DNA from: Palsa-504 sp963795795
Lineage (GTDB): Bacteria > Actinomycetota > Actinomycetes > Streptosporangiales > Streptosporangiaceae
Assembly (NCBI GenBank): GCA_963795795.1
Contig: CAWCJS010000003.1
Location: 496,001-560,000, forward strand
Reading direction: 5' to 3'
Length of the DNA: 64,000 bases
Within the stretch, counting starts at the first letter, position 1; every line of letters starts with the position of its first letter. Positions 42,868-52,268 of this stretch are shown here, piece after piece. A model generated the notes under the pieces. It did not search any database. It was not told where the DNA came from and worked only from the letters and a program-made list of their open reading frames with translations. The position numbers were made by a program, and so were the translations under genes.

Positions 42868-43817
42868 GCGATACCGGCGAGCCGATCCGCGGGCCCATCG
42901 ACACCACCAAGACGCCGCGGTTCGCCGGGCCGCCCACGTTCGCGCTGCTGCCGCGGCGGGACGAGGTCGGGCACTGCGACGTGGCCGTCGTGGGCGTGCC
43001 GTTCGACAGCGGCACCTCCTACCGGCCCGGTGCCCGCTTCGGGCCTGCCGCGGTCCGCCAGGGCTCGCGCCTGCTGCGCCCCTGGCACCCCGCCCTGGAC
43101 GTCTCCCCGCTCACCGCGCAGCAGGTCGCCGACGCCGGCGACATCGCCTGCAACCCGTTCGACATCAAGGAGGCGGTCGACCAGATCGAGGCCGGCGCGG
43201 AGGCGCTGCTGGCCGACGCGGGTCACCTGCTGGCCATCGGCGGCGACCACACGATCGCCTACCCGCTGCTGCGGGTGACCAGGCGGCGGTTCGGCCCGGT
43301 GGCGCTGGTGCACTTCGACGCGCACCTGGACACCTGGCAGACGTACTTCGGCGCGCCGATCACGCACGGCACCCCGTTCCGCCGCGCCGCGGAGGAGGGG
43401 CTGTTCCTCGACGACGCCAGCATGCACGTCGGCATCCGCGGCCCGGTCTACGCCCGGAGCGACCTGGAGGAAGACGCCGAGCTCGGCTTCCGCATCGTGC
43501 CCGCGATGGACCTGGAGCGGGCCGGGGTCGACGGCGTCGTGGACCGGATCCGCGAGCGCGTCGGCGACGCGCCGCTGTACATCTCGATCGACATCGACGT
43601 GCTCGACCCGGCCCACGCCCCGGGCACAGGAACCCCAGAGGCGGGCGGCCTGACCTCCAGGGAGCTGCTCGGCATCCTGCGCGGCCTGGCCGGGAAGCGC
43701 CTGGTCGGCGCCGACGTGGTCGAGGTCGCGCCCGCCTACGACCACGCCGAGATGACCACGGTCGCCGCCGCGCACGTCGCGTACGAACTCCTGGCCCTGA
43801 TGCTGCTCGGGAGGTAA
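42864..43817 (+). CDS. Agmatinase/ureohydrolase family
   Basis: A 317-residue binuclear manganese ureohydrolase of the arginase/agmatinase family. Metal ligands: H in GGDHTIAYPLL, D-x-H-x-D in HFDAHLDTW, and D-x-D in SIDIDVLDPAHAPGTGTPE. It cleaves a guanidino group to give urea plus an amine. Whether it is agmatinase, guanidinobutyrase or another member is not decided by motifs: the TPEAGGLTSRELLGIL segment occurs in several. The GTG start overlaps the permease stop. A hairpin follows the stop. Confidence 0.87.
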   Translation: MSDTGEPIRGPIDTTKTPRFAGPPTFALLPRRDEVGHCDVAVVGVPFDSGTSYRPGARFGPAAVRQGSRLLRPWHPALDVSPLTAQQVADAGDIACNPFDIKEAVDQIEAGAEALLADAGHLLAIGGDHTIAYPLLRVTRRRFGPVALVHFDAHLDTWQTYFGAPITHGTPFRRAAEEGLFLDDASMHVGIRGPVYARSDLEEDAELGFRIVPAMDLERAGVDGVVDRIRERVGDAPLYISIDIDVLDPAHAPGTGTPEAGGLTSRELLGILRGLAGKRLVGADVVEVAPAYDHAEMTTVAAAHVAYELLALMLLGR

Positions 43818-43826
43818 CACACCGCT

Positions 43827-43859
43827 CGTTCGGGAAAATCAAGATCTTTATCCCGAACG
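43827..43859 (+). terminator. Hairpin after ureohydrolase
   Basis: CGTTCGGGA pairs perfectly with TCCCGAACG, with a 15-base A/T-rich loop containing AAGATCTT. It follows the ureohydrolase stop by nine bases and probably ends the permease-ureohydrolase transcript, although the nested AAGATCTT palindrome could also be a protein site. Confidence 0.65.
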
Positions 43860-43909
43860 GCGGTGGTGCGCGCCCTGAGTACGTTGCACCTGGTCGCGTG
43901 GTTCGTAGA

Positions 43910-44521
43910 ATGCCGGTCGTGGGCGAGTTCACGATCGGGCCGATCCAGACACCGCAGGAGCTGGAACTTGCCTACGGATTCCTCACGCGGATGTTCCCGT
44001 CCCAGGAGGCCGGCCGGCCCGGCCCCCGCTTCTCAGGCGAGCAGTCGCCGATGATGCTAGCCGCCACGCGGGACGAGGAGATCGTCGGCGTCGCGCTCGG
44101 CCATGTGGAGCGCGGCGGGCTCGGGACGGTCGATCAAGTCGCGGTCGCGGCCGCCGCGCGGGGCAGGGGCCTGGGGCGCCGGCTGCTGGCGGCGCTGGAA
44201 TCAGGAGCCCGCAGCCTGGGCGTGCGACAGCTCACGCTCGGGAGCGTCGATGGGGCGGTGGGCTTCTACGAGCGGTGCGGCTACCAGGGACGTCTCCTGC
44301 TCCAGTTCGTCCCGCCCGCGCGCCGCGACGAGATCGCCGCGCTCTTCGCCGACTGCGCGCTCCTGGAGACCCAGTGGCAGGACGTCCCTCAGCTCTGGGT
44401 CCAGACGTCCGGAGTCGACTTCACCCTGGCCGATCGCGTCAGGGGCCGGGACGGCGTCTACGCACAATGGGTGATGGACAAGGACCTGGACCCGCCTACC
44501 CTGGCCACACCCCGATCGTGA
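43910..44521 (+). CDS. GNAT-family N-acetyltransferase
   Basis: A 203-residue GNAT enzyme with VDQVAVAAAARGRGLGRRLLAALE (acetyl-CoA loop R-G-R-G-L-G-R), then LTLGSVDGAVGFYERCGYQGR. After the GNAT core a C-terminal extension of about 60 residues (ETQWQDVPQLWVQTSG...YAQWVMDKDL) resembles that of some actinobacterial acetyltransferases. The ATG 43910 follows a GTG in frame 12 bases earlier. Confidence 0.8.
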   Translation: MPVVGEFTIGPIQTPQELELAYGFLTRMFPSQEAGRPGPRFSGEQSPMMLAATRDEEIVGVALGHVERGGLGTVDQVAVAAAARGRGLGRRLLAALESGARSLGVRQLTLGSVDGAVGFYERCGYQGRLLLQFVPPARRDEIAALFADCALLETQWQDVPQLWVQTSGVDFTLADRVRGRDGVYAQWVMDKDLDPPTLATPRS

Positions 44522-44546
44522 GGCCGGGCGCCGCGAAGGGGGCACC

Positions 44547-46308
44547 GTGAAGTACGAGATCGTCGCCGAGGCCTACCGCGACCTGGAGGGCGTGAGCAGC
44601 CGGCTGGCGCTCATCGAGCGGCTCGCCGCCCTCATCGCGCAGACTCCGGCCGAACTCCTGCCGGTGGTCTGCTACCTGGGCCAGGGCCTGATCGCGCCGG
44701 AGTTCGCCGGGGTGGACCTCGGGCTGGCCGAGAAGATGGCCGTCCGCGCGGTCGCCGCCGCCACCGGCGTCGACGCCGCCGAGGTGGCCGCCCGGGTGCG
44801 CGAGACCGGCGACCTGGGCCAGACCGCCGAGCAGCTGCTGGCCGTGACCGCGGCGGGCCGCCCGGCCGAGCTGACCGTCGTCACGGTGGTGAACACCCTG
44901 CGCCAGATCGCCAACGCGGAGGGGACGGGCTCGCAGGGCCTCAAGCTGGACCTGCTGGCCGGGCTGCTGACCCGCGCCACCGCGCTGGAGGCCAGGTACC
45001 TGGTCCGCCAGGTCACCGGGAACCTGCGGCTGGGCGTCGGCACGCCCACCATCCTGGACGCGCTCGCGCAGGTCTACGCCGGCGGGCGGAAGGCCCGGCC
45101 GGTGCTGGAGCGCGCCTACAACATCTGCTGTGACCTGGGCCTGGTCGCGTCCGCGCTGACGAGCGGCGGGCTGGCCGCGGTCGAGGAGATCCACGTCAGC
45201 CCGGGTCACCCGGTGCGGGTCATGCTGGCCCAGCGGCTGGCCGTCGCCAGCGAGATCCTGGCCAAGCTGGGCGGCGAGTGCGCGGCCGAGTACAAGTACG
45301 ACGGGATGCGGCTGCAGGCGCACAAGACCGCCGACGGCCGGATCGAGCTGTGGACCCGGCGGCTTGAGGAGGTCAGCACCCAGTTCCCCGACGTGGTCGA
45401 GGTCCTGTCGCGCCAGCCTGCGCCCGGCCGAGGCGATCATCGAGGGGGAGGTCGTCGCGTTCGACGCGGCCACCGACGAGCTGCACCCGTTCGCCGAGGT
45501 CATGTTCAGGCGGCGCAAGTACGGCATCGCCGAGGCGGTGCGGGACGTGCCGGTCGGGCTGTTCTGCTTCGAGCTGCTCTACGCGGACGGTGAGGACCTG
45601 ACCCAGCGGCCGTACCCGGAGCGGCGGGCCGCCCTGGCCGAGGCGCTCACCACCGGGCCGCGGCTGCGGCTGACCACCGCGACCGAGGTGAGCGACCCGG
45701 CCGCGCTGGACGCGGCGTTCGAGGAGGCGATCACCGACGGCTGCGAGGGGCTGATGTGCAAGTCGGTGAGCCCCGCGTCGGTGTACCAGGCCGGGAACCG
45801 CGGCTGGCTGTGGATCAAGCTCAAGCGGGACTACCGGACGGAGCTGGCCAACTCGGTCAACCTGGTCATCGTCGGCGCGTTCGCCGGCCGCGGCCGGCGG
45901 GCGGGCACCTACGGCGCGGTGCTGCTGGCCGCCTACGACGCGGACGCGGACGTGTTCCGCACGGTGACCAAGTGCGGCACCGGGTTCTCCGACGCCGACC
46001 TGGCCGCGCTGCCCGGCAAGCTGGCGCCGTTCGCCCACCCGGAACGGCCGGCCCGGGTCGACGCCCGGCAGCAGCCCGACGTGTGGTTCGAGCCGGGGGT
46101 CGTGCTGGAGATCCTGTCCGCCGAGCTGACCCTGTCGCCGCACTACTCGGCGGCCTGGGGGCTGGTCAAGGAGGACGCCGGGCTGGCCATGCGGTTCCCG
46201 CGGTTCACCGGGCGCTGGCGCGACGACAAGGCGCCCGAGGACGCCACCACCACCCTCGAACTGGTCGACCTGTACAACACGGCGCGGCGGACCCCGGCGG
46301 GTAAGTAA
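44547..46308 (+). pseudogene. ligB: ATP-dependent DNA ligase (archaeal/LigB type), frameshifted
   Basis: The N-terminal part holds a DNA-binding domain of the archaeal/Lig1 type (NAEGTGSQGLKLDLLAGLL, YLVRQVTGNLRLGVGTPTILDALAQVY) and the adenylation motif I with catalytic lysine at about 250 (EYKYDGMRLQAHK). At about 45411-45414 the frame changes: VEVLSRQ runs on in a nonsense frame while the next frame continues SLRPAEAIIEGEVVAF (motif III) through GEDLTQRPYPERR, GCEGLMCKS, WIKLKRDY, VTKCGTGFSD and FEPGVVLEILSAEL. Deleting one C restores the whole ligase of about 586 residues. It seals nicks using ATP and is separate from the essential NAD-dependent LigA; the symbol is by analogy with mycobacterial LigB. 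Confidence 0.87.
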
Positions 46309-46329
46309 GGCCGGTGCCGGACGGGCCTG

Positions 46330-47461
46330 TCAGCTGGTGACGCGGACGGAGGCCCAGTCGCCGGTGGCGGAGCGCGCGGCCGCGTCGAGCACCTCCAGGT
46401 TGTGCAGTCCCTCGGCGAACAACGCGCAGCGCGGCAGCTCCTCGCGCCCGGCGACCTCATCCAGGAACGCCCGCGCCTGGTACACGAAGCTGTCGAGGTT
46501 TGCGAAGCCGATCCCGGCGGTGACCCGGCGGAAGCCGCGGGAATCCTCCGGCAGGCCGGTCGTGGCGATCTCGAACTCCCCGGGGCGGGCCGCGTCGAAG
46601 GCGGCGGCGCCTTCCTCGCCGAAGACCTCGAACTTCAGGGTGTTCGGGTGGCCGAACGCGATCCGCGAGACGCTCAGGTCGCCGGTCGCGCCGCTGGCGA
46701 AGGTCAGGCTGAAGCTGGCCCAGTCGTCGTTCTCCACGGGCTCGCGGCCCTCGCCGATCGCGGCGTAGGCGGTGCCCGACGACGTGGCCGAGCGGCACGG
46801 GCCGTTCGGCCACCACCCGGGCCAGCGTGGCCCCGCGGACGGACTCGACCGGCCCGAACAGGAACTCGGCCACGTCGGTCAGGTGGCTGCCGAGGTCGGC
46901 CAGCGCGCCCGAGCCGGGACCGCCCCGGTAGCGCCAGCTCATCGGCGCGCGGGGATCGCAGCCGTAGTCGGTCCAGTAGTGGCCGCTGAAGTGGACCGGC
47001 CGGCCCAGGCGCCCCGAGGCGATCTGGTCGCGGAGCGCGCTGATCCCGGGGGCGCGGCGGAAGGTGGACCCGACCCGGGCGATGACGCCGGCGCGCTCGA
47101 CGGCGTCGATCATGGCCCGGGCGTCGGCGGTGGTCGCGGCGAGCGGCCGCTCGCACAGCACGTGCTGGCCCGCCGTCGCCAGCGCGGTCACGATGTCCCG
47201 GTGCAGGGGGCTGGCCACGACGACGCTGACCACGTCGACGTCGGGATTCTCCGCGACCGCCTGCCAGCTGGAGTCCGCGCGCTCGAAGCCGTACCGCGCC
47301 GCGGCGTCCCGGGCCAGGTCCTCGTCGGCGTCGGCGACCGACACCAGCCGGACTTCGGGCAGCCCCAGCCCGAGCACGGTGCCGGCGGAGCGGTAGCCGT
47401 GCGCGTGGGCGCGCCCCGCCATCCCGGCGCCGATGACGGCCACCCCGATCCGGTCAGTCAT
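46330..47461 (-). pseudogene. Gfo/Idh/MocA-family oxidoreductase, frameshifted
   Basis: The first frame starts MTDRIGVAVIGAGMAGRAHA (Rossmann fold), with the VLCERPLAATTADARAMI segment (catalytic-like Lys replaced by Arg in ERPLA, where EKPLA is usual) and SGHYWTDYGCDPRAPMSWRY, GALADLGSHLTDVAEFLFG. Near 46780 it loses frame; the other frame continues GTAYAAIGEGREPVENDDWASFSLTF and ends SARDVWASVRVTS-like at 46330. One extra or missing base around 46775-46785 accounts for it. Members are NAD(P)-dependent sugar or inositol dehydrogenases or related enzymes. Substrate unknown. Confidence 0.83.
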
Positions 47462-47511
47462 GCTCTCCCCCCGGTCGGCACAACCTGAAGCGTAGCGATC
47501 CGGTGACGCGC

Positions 47512-48640
47512 CTACGTGGATTTGGGCGCCCGGCCGCCCGGCGGGCGCAGCGGCGGGATGGGCGGCTCCGGGGGCCGTCGCGGGCCTGACCACATGGCCG
47601 GCACCGCGTGGACGGCGGCGGCCACCGCGTAGGCGCCCTTCTCGTAGTTGACCCGCCAGCCGACGAAATCCGGCCAGGCCTCCTCGGGTTCGCGCTCGAG
47701 CGGGAATTTGACCTCGCGCATCCGGTTCACCGCGTCGAGGAATTCGGCGTAGGTCAGGCTGGTGCCGGCGTCCGGGTCGGCCTCGAGGGGGATGTCGAAG
47801 CCCATCGCCCGGGCGATCCGGTTGAAGCACGAGAACCCGGCCCGCAGGCAGAGCCGGGCCGGTATCTCCGGGGCGGCCTTCGGGGACAGCGCCAGGAACA
47901 TCGCGGCGGAGTCCAGCACGGCCAGTAGCGAGGTCACCCAGGACGACAGCGGCTGCGGGGAGCGGAACCGGACCAGCTGCAGGTAGGTGGTGTGGCTCTC
48001 GGCCACGTCGGAGGCCCAGCGTTCCCACTGGGTGTACAGGTCTCCCATCGTGTCCAGGCTCGACATGTCGGTGCCCAGCGCGTAGTGGGTGCGGGCCAGC
48101 AGCTCGGGACCCCAGGACGGGAAACCGCCCCGCGCGTTCAGCAGCGCCACCTCGGTCTCCCTGCGGTTGAACGCCGCGTACAGCGTCGGCAGGTAGGCGA
48201 TCTGCAGCGTGATGATCACCAGGCCCACCGCCGCGGCCACGAACACGATCACCGCGGGCACCGCCCCGTTGGGCACGGCGAAGCCCAGGGTGAAGATGGA
48301 GGATCCGGCGTCGACGAACGCCGACACCACGCCGTGGGGGGCGAAGGGCCAGAGCAGCAGGGCGAACCCGACGTACGCGACGATGAGCCAGGTCGCCAGC
48401 TGCGCCAGCAAGACCGCCGCCGCCTGGGTGGCGAGCAGCCGGTCGCGCCGCCGGTACTCCGTCACGTGCCTGGCCGCCAGCTGGTAGGTCCAGTCGACCA
48501 ATGGTGTCCACCCAGCGCGTCAGCCGGCTGCTGACCTGGCGCGACACGATCAGCGTTCCGATGAGGCTGGACATCGACGAGAGCACGAGCAGGCCGCCGA
48601 TCACCGCGGCCGCGATGCGCCCCGCCAGCGGCATCACCAT
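47512..48640 (-). pseudogene. Membrane protein, potassium-channel-like/DUF family, frameshifted
   Basis: The N-terminus reads MVMPLAGRIAAAVIGGLLVL...RQVSSRLTRWVDTI in one frame and DWTYQLAARHVTEYRRRD in another; removing one base near 48503 gives TRWVDTLVDWTYQ. The whole (about 375 residues) has about four transmembrane segments (ALLLWPFA region, VFVAAAVGLVIITLQIAYLPTLYAAF) and a cytoplasmic C-terminal domain (HYALGTDMSSLDTMGDLYTQWERW). Similar actinobacterial membrane proteins are uncharacterised; the segment YAAFNRRETEVALLNARGG resembles a post-channel linker. Proline-rich C-terminus. Confidence 0.68.
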
Positions 48641-48716
48641 GGGTTCTCCTCCACGTCACCGAACCTATCGGGGACCGGGTTGAGCGCGCGCTCACCGCCT
48701 CGATACCCTGCCAGCC

Positions 48717-49637
48717 ATGGTCTCAGCTTGGCCGGCGGTCTCGTACGAACAGTGGCGCGCAACGTGCGACACCCTGCACGCGCACACCCAGGTGCTCGGG
48801 AAGCTGGCGGTCAAGCTGGCGCCGCCCGAGCCGGAGTTGCAGCACGCGGCCCTGCGCCTGACGGCGCGCGGGTGGGAGACGGCGCCGCTGCCCGCGCCCG
48901 ATGGCTCCGGCGCGCTGGTCGTCGCGCTCGACCTGCGCCGGCATGAGGCGGTCGCCGAGCACAGCGACGGTCGTAGTGTTGCCGTGGCGCTCACCCCGCA
49001 CCGCCCGGTCGGCGAGGTCACGCGTGAGTTGCTCGCCGCCGTGCGCGGCCTGGGCGGCCCGGTGGAGATCGACCCGCGGCCACAGGAGGTGGCCTGGAGC
49101 GTCCCGCTGGACGAGGACACCGAGCACGCGCACTACGACCCGGACGAGGTGGCCAGCTACTTCGCGGCGGCGACCCAGGCTGCGCTGGTCCTGGCCGCGT
49201 ACCGTGCGCCCTTCCGCGGCCGCTCGACGCCGGTCAACGCCTGGTGGGGCTCGTTCGACCTCGCGGTGAGCCTGTTCTCCGGGCTGCCCGCCGACCCGCC
49301 GTCGAAGGATTTCATCATGCGCAACGCGATGGACTCCCAGGAGGTCGCCGTCGGTTGGTGGCCCGGCGACGGCCGGTACGGCCGGGCCGCGTTCTACGCC
49401 TACGCGCACCCCGCCGAGCCGGAGTTCGGCGGCGCGGTCTTGTCCCTGGCCGCGGCGCGCTGGGACGCGACGCTGGGGGAGTACATCCTGGACTGGGACG
49501 ACGTCCGGTCGGCGCCGGATCCGCACGCGGCGGCGGTGCAGTTTGCCCGGTCCGCCTTCCAGCACGCGTGCGTGTCCTGCGGCTGGGACATGGCCCTGGC
49601 CGCCAGCGCCGAGGGCACCCCGCCGCCGGTCAGGTGA
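48717..49637 (+). CDS. DUF5996-family protein
   Basis: A 306-residue soluble protein matching the DUF5996 pattern: YEQWRATCDTLHAHTQVLGK near the start, ALVVALDLRRHEAVAEHSDGR, PLDEDTEHAHYDPDEVASYFAAATQ, then NAWWGSFDLAVSLFSG and WWPGDGRYGRAAFYAYAHP. The family is widespread in bacteria, always as a single gene, with no known function. It lies divergent from the membrane protein. Confidence 0.82.
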   Translation: MVSAWPAVSYEQWRATCDTLHAHTQVLGKLAVKLAPPEPELQHAALRLTARGWETAPLPAPDGSGALVVALDLRRHEAVAEHSDGRSVAVALTPHRPVGEVTRELLAAVRGLGGPVEIDPRPQEVAWSVPLDEDTEHAHYDPDEVASYFAAATQAALVLAAYRAPFRGRSTPVNAWWGSFDLAVSLFSGLPADPPSKDFIMRNAMDSQEVAVGWWPGDGRYGRAAFYAYAHPAEPEFGGAVLSLAAARWDATLGEYILDWDDVRSAPDPHAAAVQFARSAFQHACVSCGWDMALAASAEGTPPPVR

Positions 49638-49669
49638 CGCGCCGACTCTAGACGGTAAGGGGAAGATCG

Positions 49670-50139
49670 GTGAACGACGCGAGCAAGTACGAAATCAGCA
49701 TCTCGCGCAGGTTCGACGCACCGCGCGAACTGGTCTACCGGGCCTTTGTCGACCCGGACCAGCTATGCGAATGGTACGGACCCGACGGGTTCTACGTGCC
49801 GTGCGAGACGGTGCAGATCGACGCCCGCGCCGGCGGTTTCCAGCGTTTCGTGATGGAGAACGTCGAAGACCCGGCGTGGCCGCTACCAGGTCGAGGTGAC
49901 GCTCAGCGAGGTCGTCGAGAACGAGCTGCTCGACGGTCACCAGGAGGTCGAGCGGATCGGCAGCGCGAGGCCAGCCCACCGGACCAGGCTGCGGCTGGAG
50001 TTCGCCGAGGAAGCGAACGGCACGACCCGGCTCGAGCTGCGGCAGGGCCCGTTCAGCCGACGAGACCGGCGAAGACGCCATGGCGCGCTGGGAGAGTTCG
50101 TTCAAGAACCTGGATTCGCTGTTGAGGCGATCGCTGTAG
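49670..50139 (+). pseudogene. SRPBCC/AHSA1-like protein, two frameshifts
   Basis: Three reading frames must be joined: NDASKYEISISRRFDAPRELVYRAF to ENVEDPA in the first, YQVEVTLSEVVENELLDGHQEVE to LRLEFAEEANGTTRLELRQGPF in the second, and ADETGEDAMARWESSFKNLDSLL in the third. Changes fall near 49875-49885 and 50050-50060. About 10-15 residues expected around the first junction also seem missing. Intact, it would be a Bet v 1-like lipid/aromatic-binding AHSA1 protein of about 155 residues starting at the GTG at 49670. Confidence 0.75.
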
Positions 50140-50187
50140 CGACCGTTTCTTTCGCTCATGAGGCCTTAATCGCAGGGAGGATCGCTC

Positions 50188-51105
50188 ATGGCAGAGCGCA
50201 AGGTGTGGTTCGGTACCGGCCTGGGCGCCTGGAACGGCGCGGACGTGGCCAGCGCGGCTGAGTCCGCCCGGCTCGTCGCTTATGCGGACCGGGAGGGCCT
50301 CGACCTGTTCACCGTCGCCGACCATCCGTATTTCGGCGAGAAGCTGGACTCGTACGCGCTGGTGTCGTTCCTGCTGGGCCGGACCGAGCGGATCGCGGGC
50401 GCGGTCGCGGTGACCAACTTGCCCAGCCGTCCCGCCCCCGTGCTGGCCCGCACGATCACGTCGCTGTCCGCGCTGTCCGGAGGCCGGGTCGTGCTCGGGA
50501 TCGGGGCGGGGGCGATCTGGGACATGATCGTGAAGCTGGGGGTGCCCCGGCTCTCTGGTGGGTCCGCGGTGCGCGCCCTGGAAGAGGCCATCACGCTGAT
50601 CCGGCAGCTATGCGCGGGAGACGGCCCGGTGACCTTCGACGGGGAGATCTACCACGTGTCCGGCCTGGACCCGGCCGGCATCGCGGCGCCGCCCATCTGG
50701 ACCGGCTCGGTCGGGCCGAAGTCGCTGGCGGTCACGGGCCGTACCGCCGACGGGTGGGTCGTGCCAGGGGGTTCTGACTGGCGCAGCAAGCTGTACAGCG
50801 AGTCCCGGCCCAGGATCGACGACGCCGCCGCCGCGGCGGGCCGGGATCCCGCGGAAATTGCCGACATCTTCAATTTCGGCGGGCGCATCACGCCCGAGCC
50901 GCTCGCCGTCACCCGCGGCGACGACGGGCGCTGGATCGGCGGCTCGGAACGGCAATGGGTCGACGAGCTGACCGACGCCGTCCTCGAATACGGCGCGAGC
51001 GGCTTCATCTACCGCAGCACGGACGACACCCCCGCCGCCGAGTCGCTCGCCCGCTGGGCCAGCGAGATCGTCCCGGCCGTCCGCGAGGCCATCGAGCGTT
51101 TCTAA
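50188..51105 (+). CDS. LLM-class (F420-dependent) flavin oxidoreductase
   Basis: A 305-residue TIM-barrel protein of the luciferase-like monooxygenase class. Marks: FGTGLGAW near the start, EGLDLFTVADHPYFGEKLDS, NLPSRPAPVLARTITSLSALSGGRVVLGIGAG and APPIWTGSVGPKSLAVTGRTADGWVV. In actinomycetes many such proteins use deazaflavin F420 rather than FMN; substrate unknown. Strong ribosome binding site (GGGAGGA). Its stop overlaps the stop of the topoisomerase gene by four bases. Confidence 0.83.
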   Translation: MAERKVWFGTGLGAWNGADVASAAESARLVAYADREGLDLFTVADHPYFGEKLDSYALVSFLLGRTERIAGAVAVTNLPSRPAPVLARTITSLSALSGGRVVLGIGAGAIWDMIVKLGVPRLSGGSAVRALEEAITLIRQLCAGDGPVTFDGEIYHVSGLDPAGIAAPPIWTGSVGPKSLAVTGRTADGWVVPGGSDWRSKLYSESRPRIDDAAAAAGRDPAEIADIFNFGGRITPEPLAVTRGDDGRWIGGSERQWVDELTDAVLEYGASGFIYRSTDDTPAAESLARWASEIVPAVREAIERF

Positions 51106-52154
51106 GGTCGGGACTCGATCCTCGATTCGTCGGCCAGCAGCGCGACCACGCTGAGCTCGGCCTCGGCCTCGGCGGGCAGCACGGCGGGCAGCCGCGGGAT
51201 GGTGGGTAGCTGCCCGTCGGAGCTGTATCGGCTGACCAACCGGGGATCGATATAGGAGGCGCGCGCCACGGTGGGGGTGTCGCCGAGCCAGTCCGCCACC
51301 CCGCGGACGGCGGCGGTGATCGTGGTTGCGCGGCTCCGCGAGGTCGGCGCCGGGTCCGCGTTGGCCAGCAGCAGCGCCATCAGCACGGTGGCGTTCCAGG
51401 TGCGGAATTCCTTGGCGGTGAAGTGGCCGCCGGCGCGGCTGGCGATGTAGCTGCTCACCTCATGCGAGCGGAGGGGCCGCCACGTGCCCCCGTCCTGAAT
51501 GGAGAACAGGGAGTCGGACGTGCTGTCGCTGCTGACCAGCGCTCGCACGACTGACCTGACCGCATCGTCGGTGATGGTGATCGTCCGGCGCTTGCCTTCC
51601 TTGGCGATGTAGTCGAACGCGACGCCGTCGCGCGTCACCGTGACGTCGTGCTTCTGCAGCGTGGTCGCCCCGTAGTGATGATCGAGTTCGGCGTACTTCT
51701 CCCCGCCGATCCGGAACAGGCCCAGGTCGATAAGCCGGACCGCGCCCGCGGTCACGCGGTCGCGGTCGAGGTGGCGACGGCCGAGATCCCGCGCCGTGGC
51801 CGACCGCAGCGCTGGCAGCGCACCGGCGAACCGAAGCATGTGCGCGAACTTCTGAGCGTCACGCTGCTCACGCCACATCTGGTGGTAGCGGTACTGGGTT
51901 CGGCCCCGGCTGTCGACGCCGGTGGCCTGGATGTGGCCCAGCGGATCGAGCGAGATCCAGACGTCCTTCCAGGCCGGCGGGATGCCGAGACCACGGATGC
52001 GCTGCAGTATCTCGGGATTCGTGACTTCCGCTCCGGCGGGGTCGTGATACCGAAACCCACCGCTGATCCGTTCCCGGGCGAGTCCCGGACCGTGCGGGTC
52101 GCTGCGGATCAGCCCCGGGACCGCGGCGGCCGGGGGAGACGTATCGGCACTCAT
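51102..52154 (-). CDS. Type IB DNA topoisomerase (poxvirus-like)
   Basis: A 350-residue bacterial topoisomerase IB. N-terminal domain FRYHDPAGAEVTNPEILQRIRGLGIPPAWKDVWI, then the catalytic region with IGGEKYAELDHHYGATTLQKHDV, GVAFDYIAKEGKRRTI, and SYIASRAGGHFTAKEFRTWNATVLMA; the catalytic tyrosine is in ARASYIDPRLV near 301. It relaxes supercoils by cutting one strand through a 3'-phosphotyrosine. The start gives MSADTSPPAAAVPGLIRSD; upstream frame is noise. It is divergent from the thioredoxin reductase gene. Confidence 0.88.
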   Translation of the reverse strand: MSADTSPPAAAVPGLIRSDPHGPGLARERISGGFRYHDPAGAEVTNPEILQRIRGLGIPPAWKDVWISLDPLGHIQATGVDSRGRTQYRYHQMWREQRDAQKFAHMLRFAGALPALRSATARDLGRRHLDRDRVTAGAVRLIDLGLFRIGGEKYAELDHHYGATTLQKHDVTVTRDGVAFDYIAKEGKRRTITITDDAVRSVVRALVSSDSTSDSLFSIQDGGTWRPLRSHEVSSYIASRAGGHFTAKEFRTWNATVLMALLLANADPAPTSRSRATTITAAVRGVADWLGDTPTVARASYIDPRLVSRYSSDGQLPTIPRLPAVLPAEAEAELSVVALLADESRIESRP

Positions 52155-52268
52155 TGGACTTCCACCTCGCACAATATAAGCATCGCGACCAGGTGAGAGG
52201 AGAGCTGGTCGTGACGACATAAGGTAGCGGCGCAGGTCCCATCGGGGTAAGGGGAGGGTGGTCACGCG

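Noticed and set aside
41316..43817. 833-residue plus-strand ORF
   Set aside because: Only its last 317 residues are protein-like (ureohydrolase from the GTG at 42864); the rest is frame shadow of the APC permease.
46457..48640. 727-residue minus-strand ORF joining an oxidoreductase and a membrane protein
   Set aside because: It is an accidental fusion of the Gfo/Idh gene, an intergenic stretch and the out-of-frame membrane gene.
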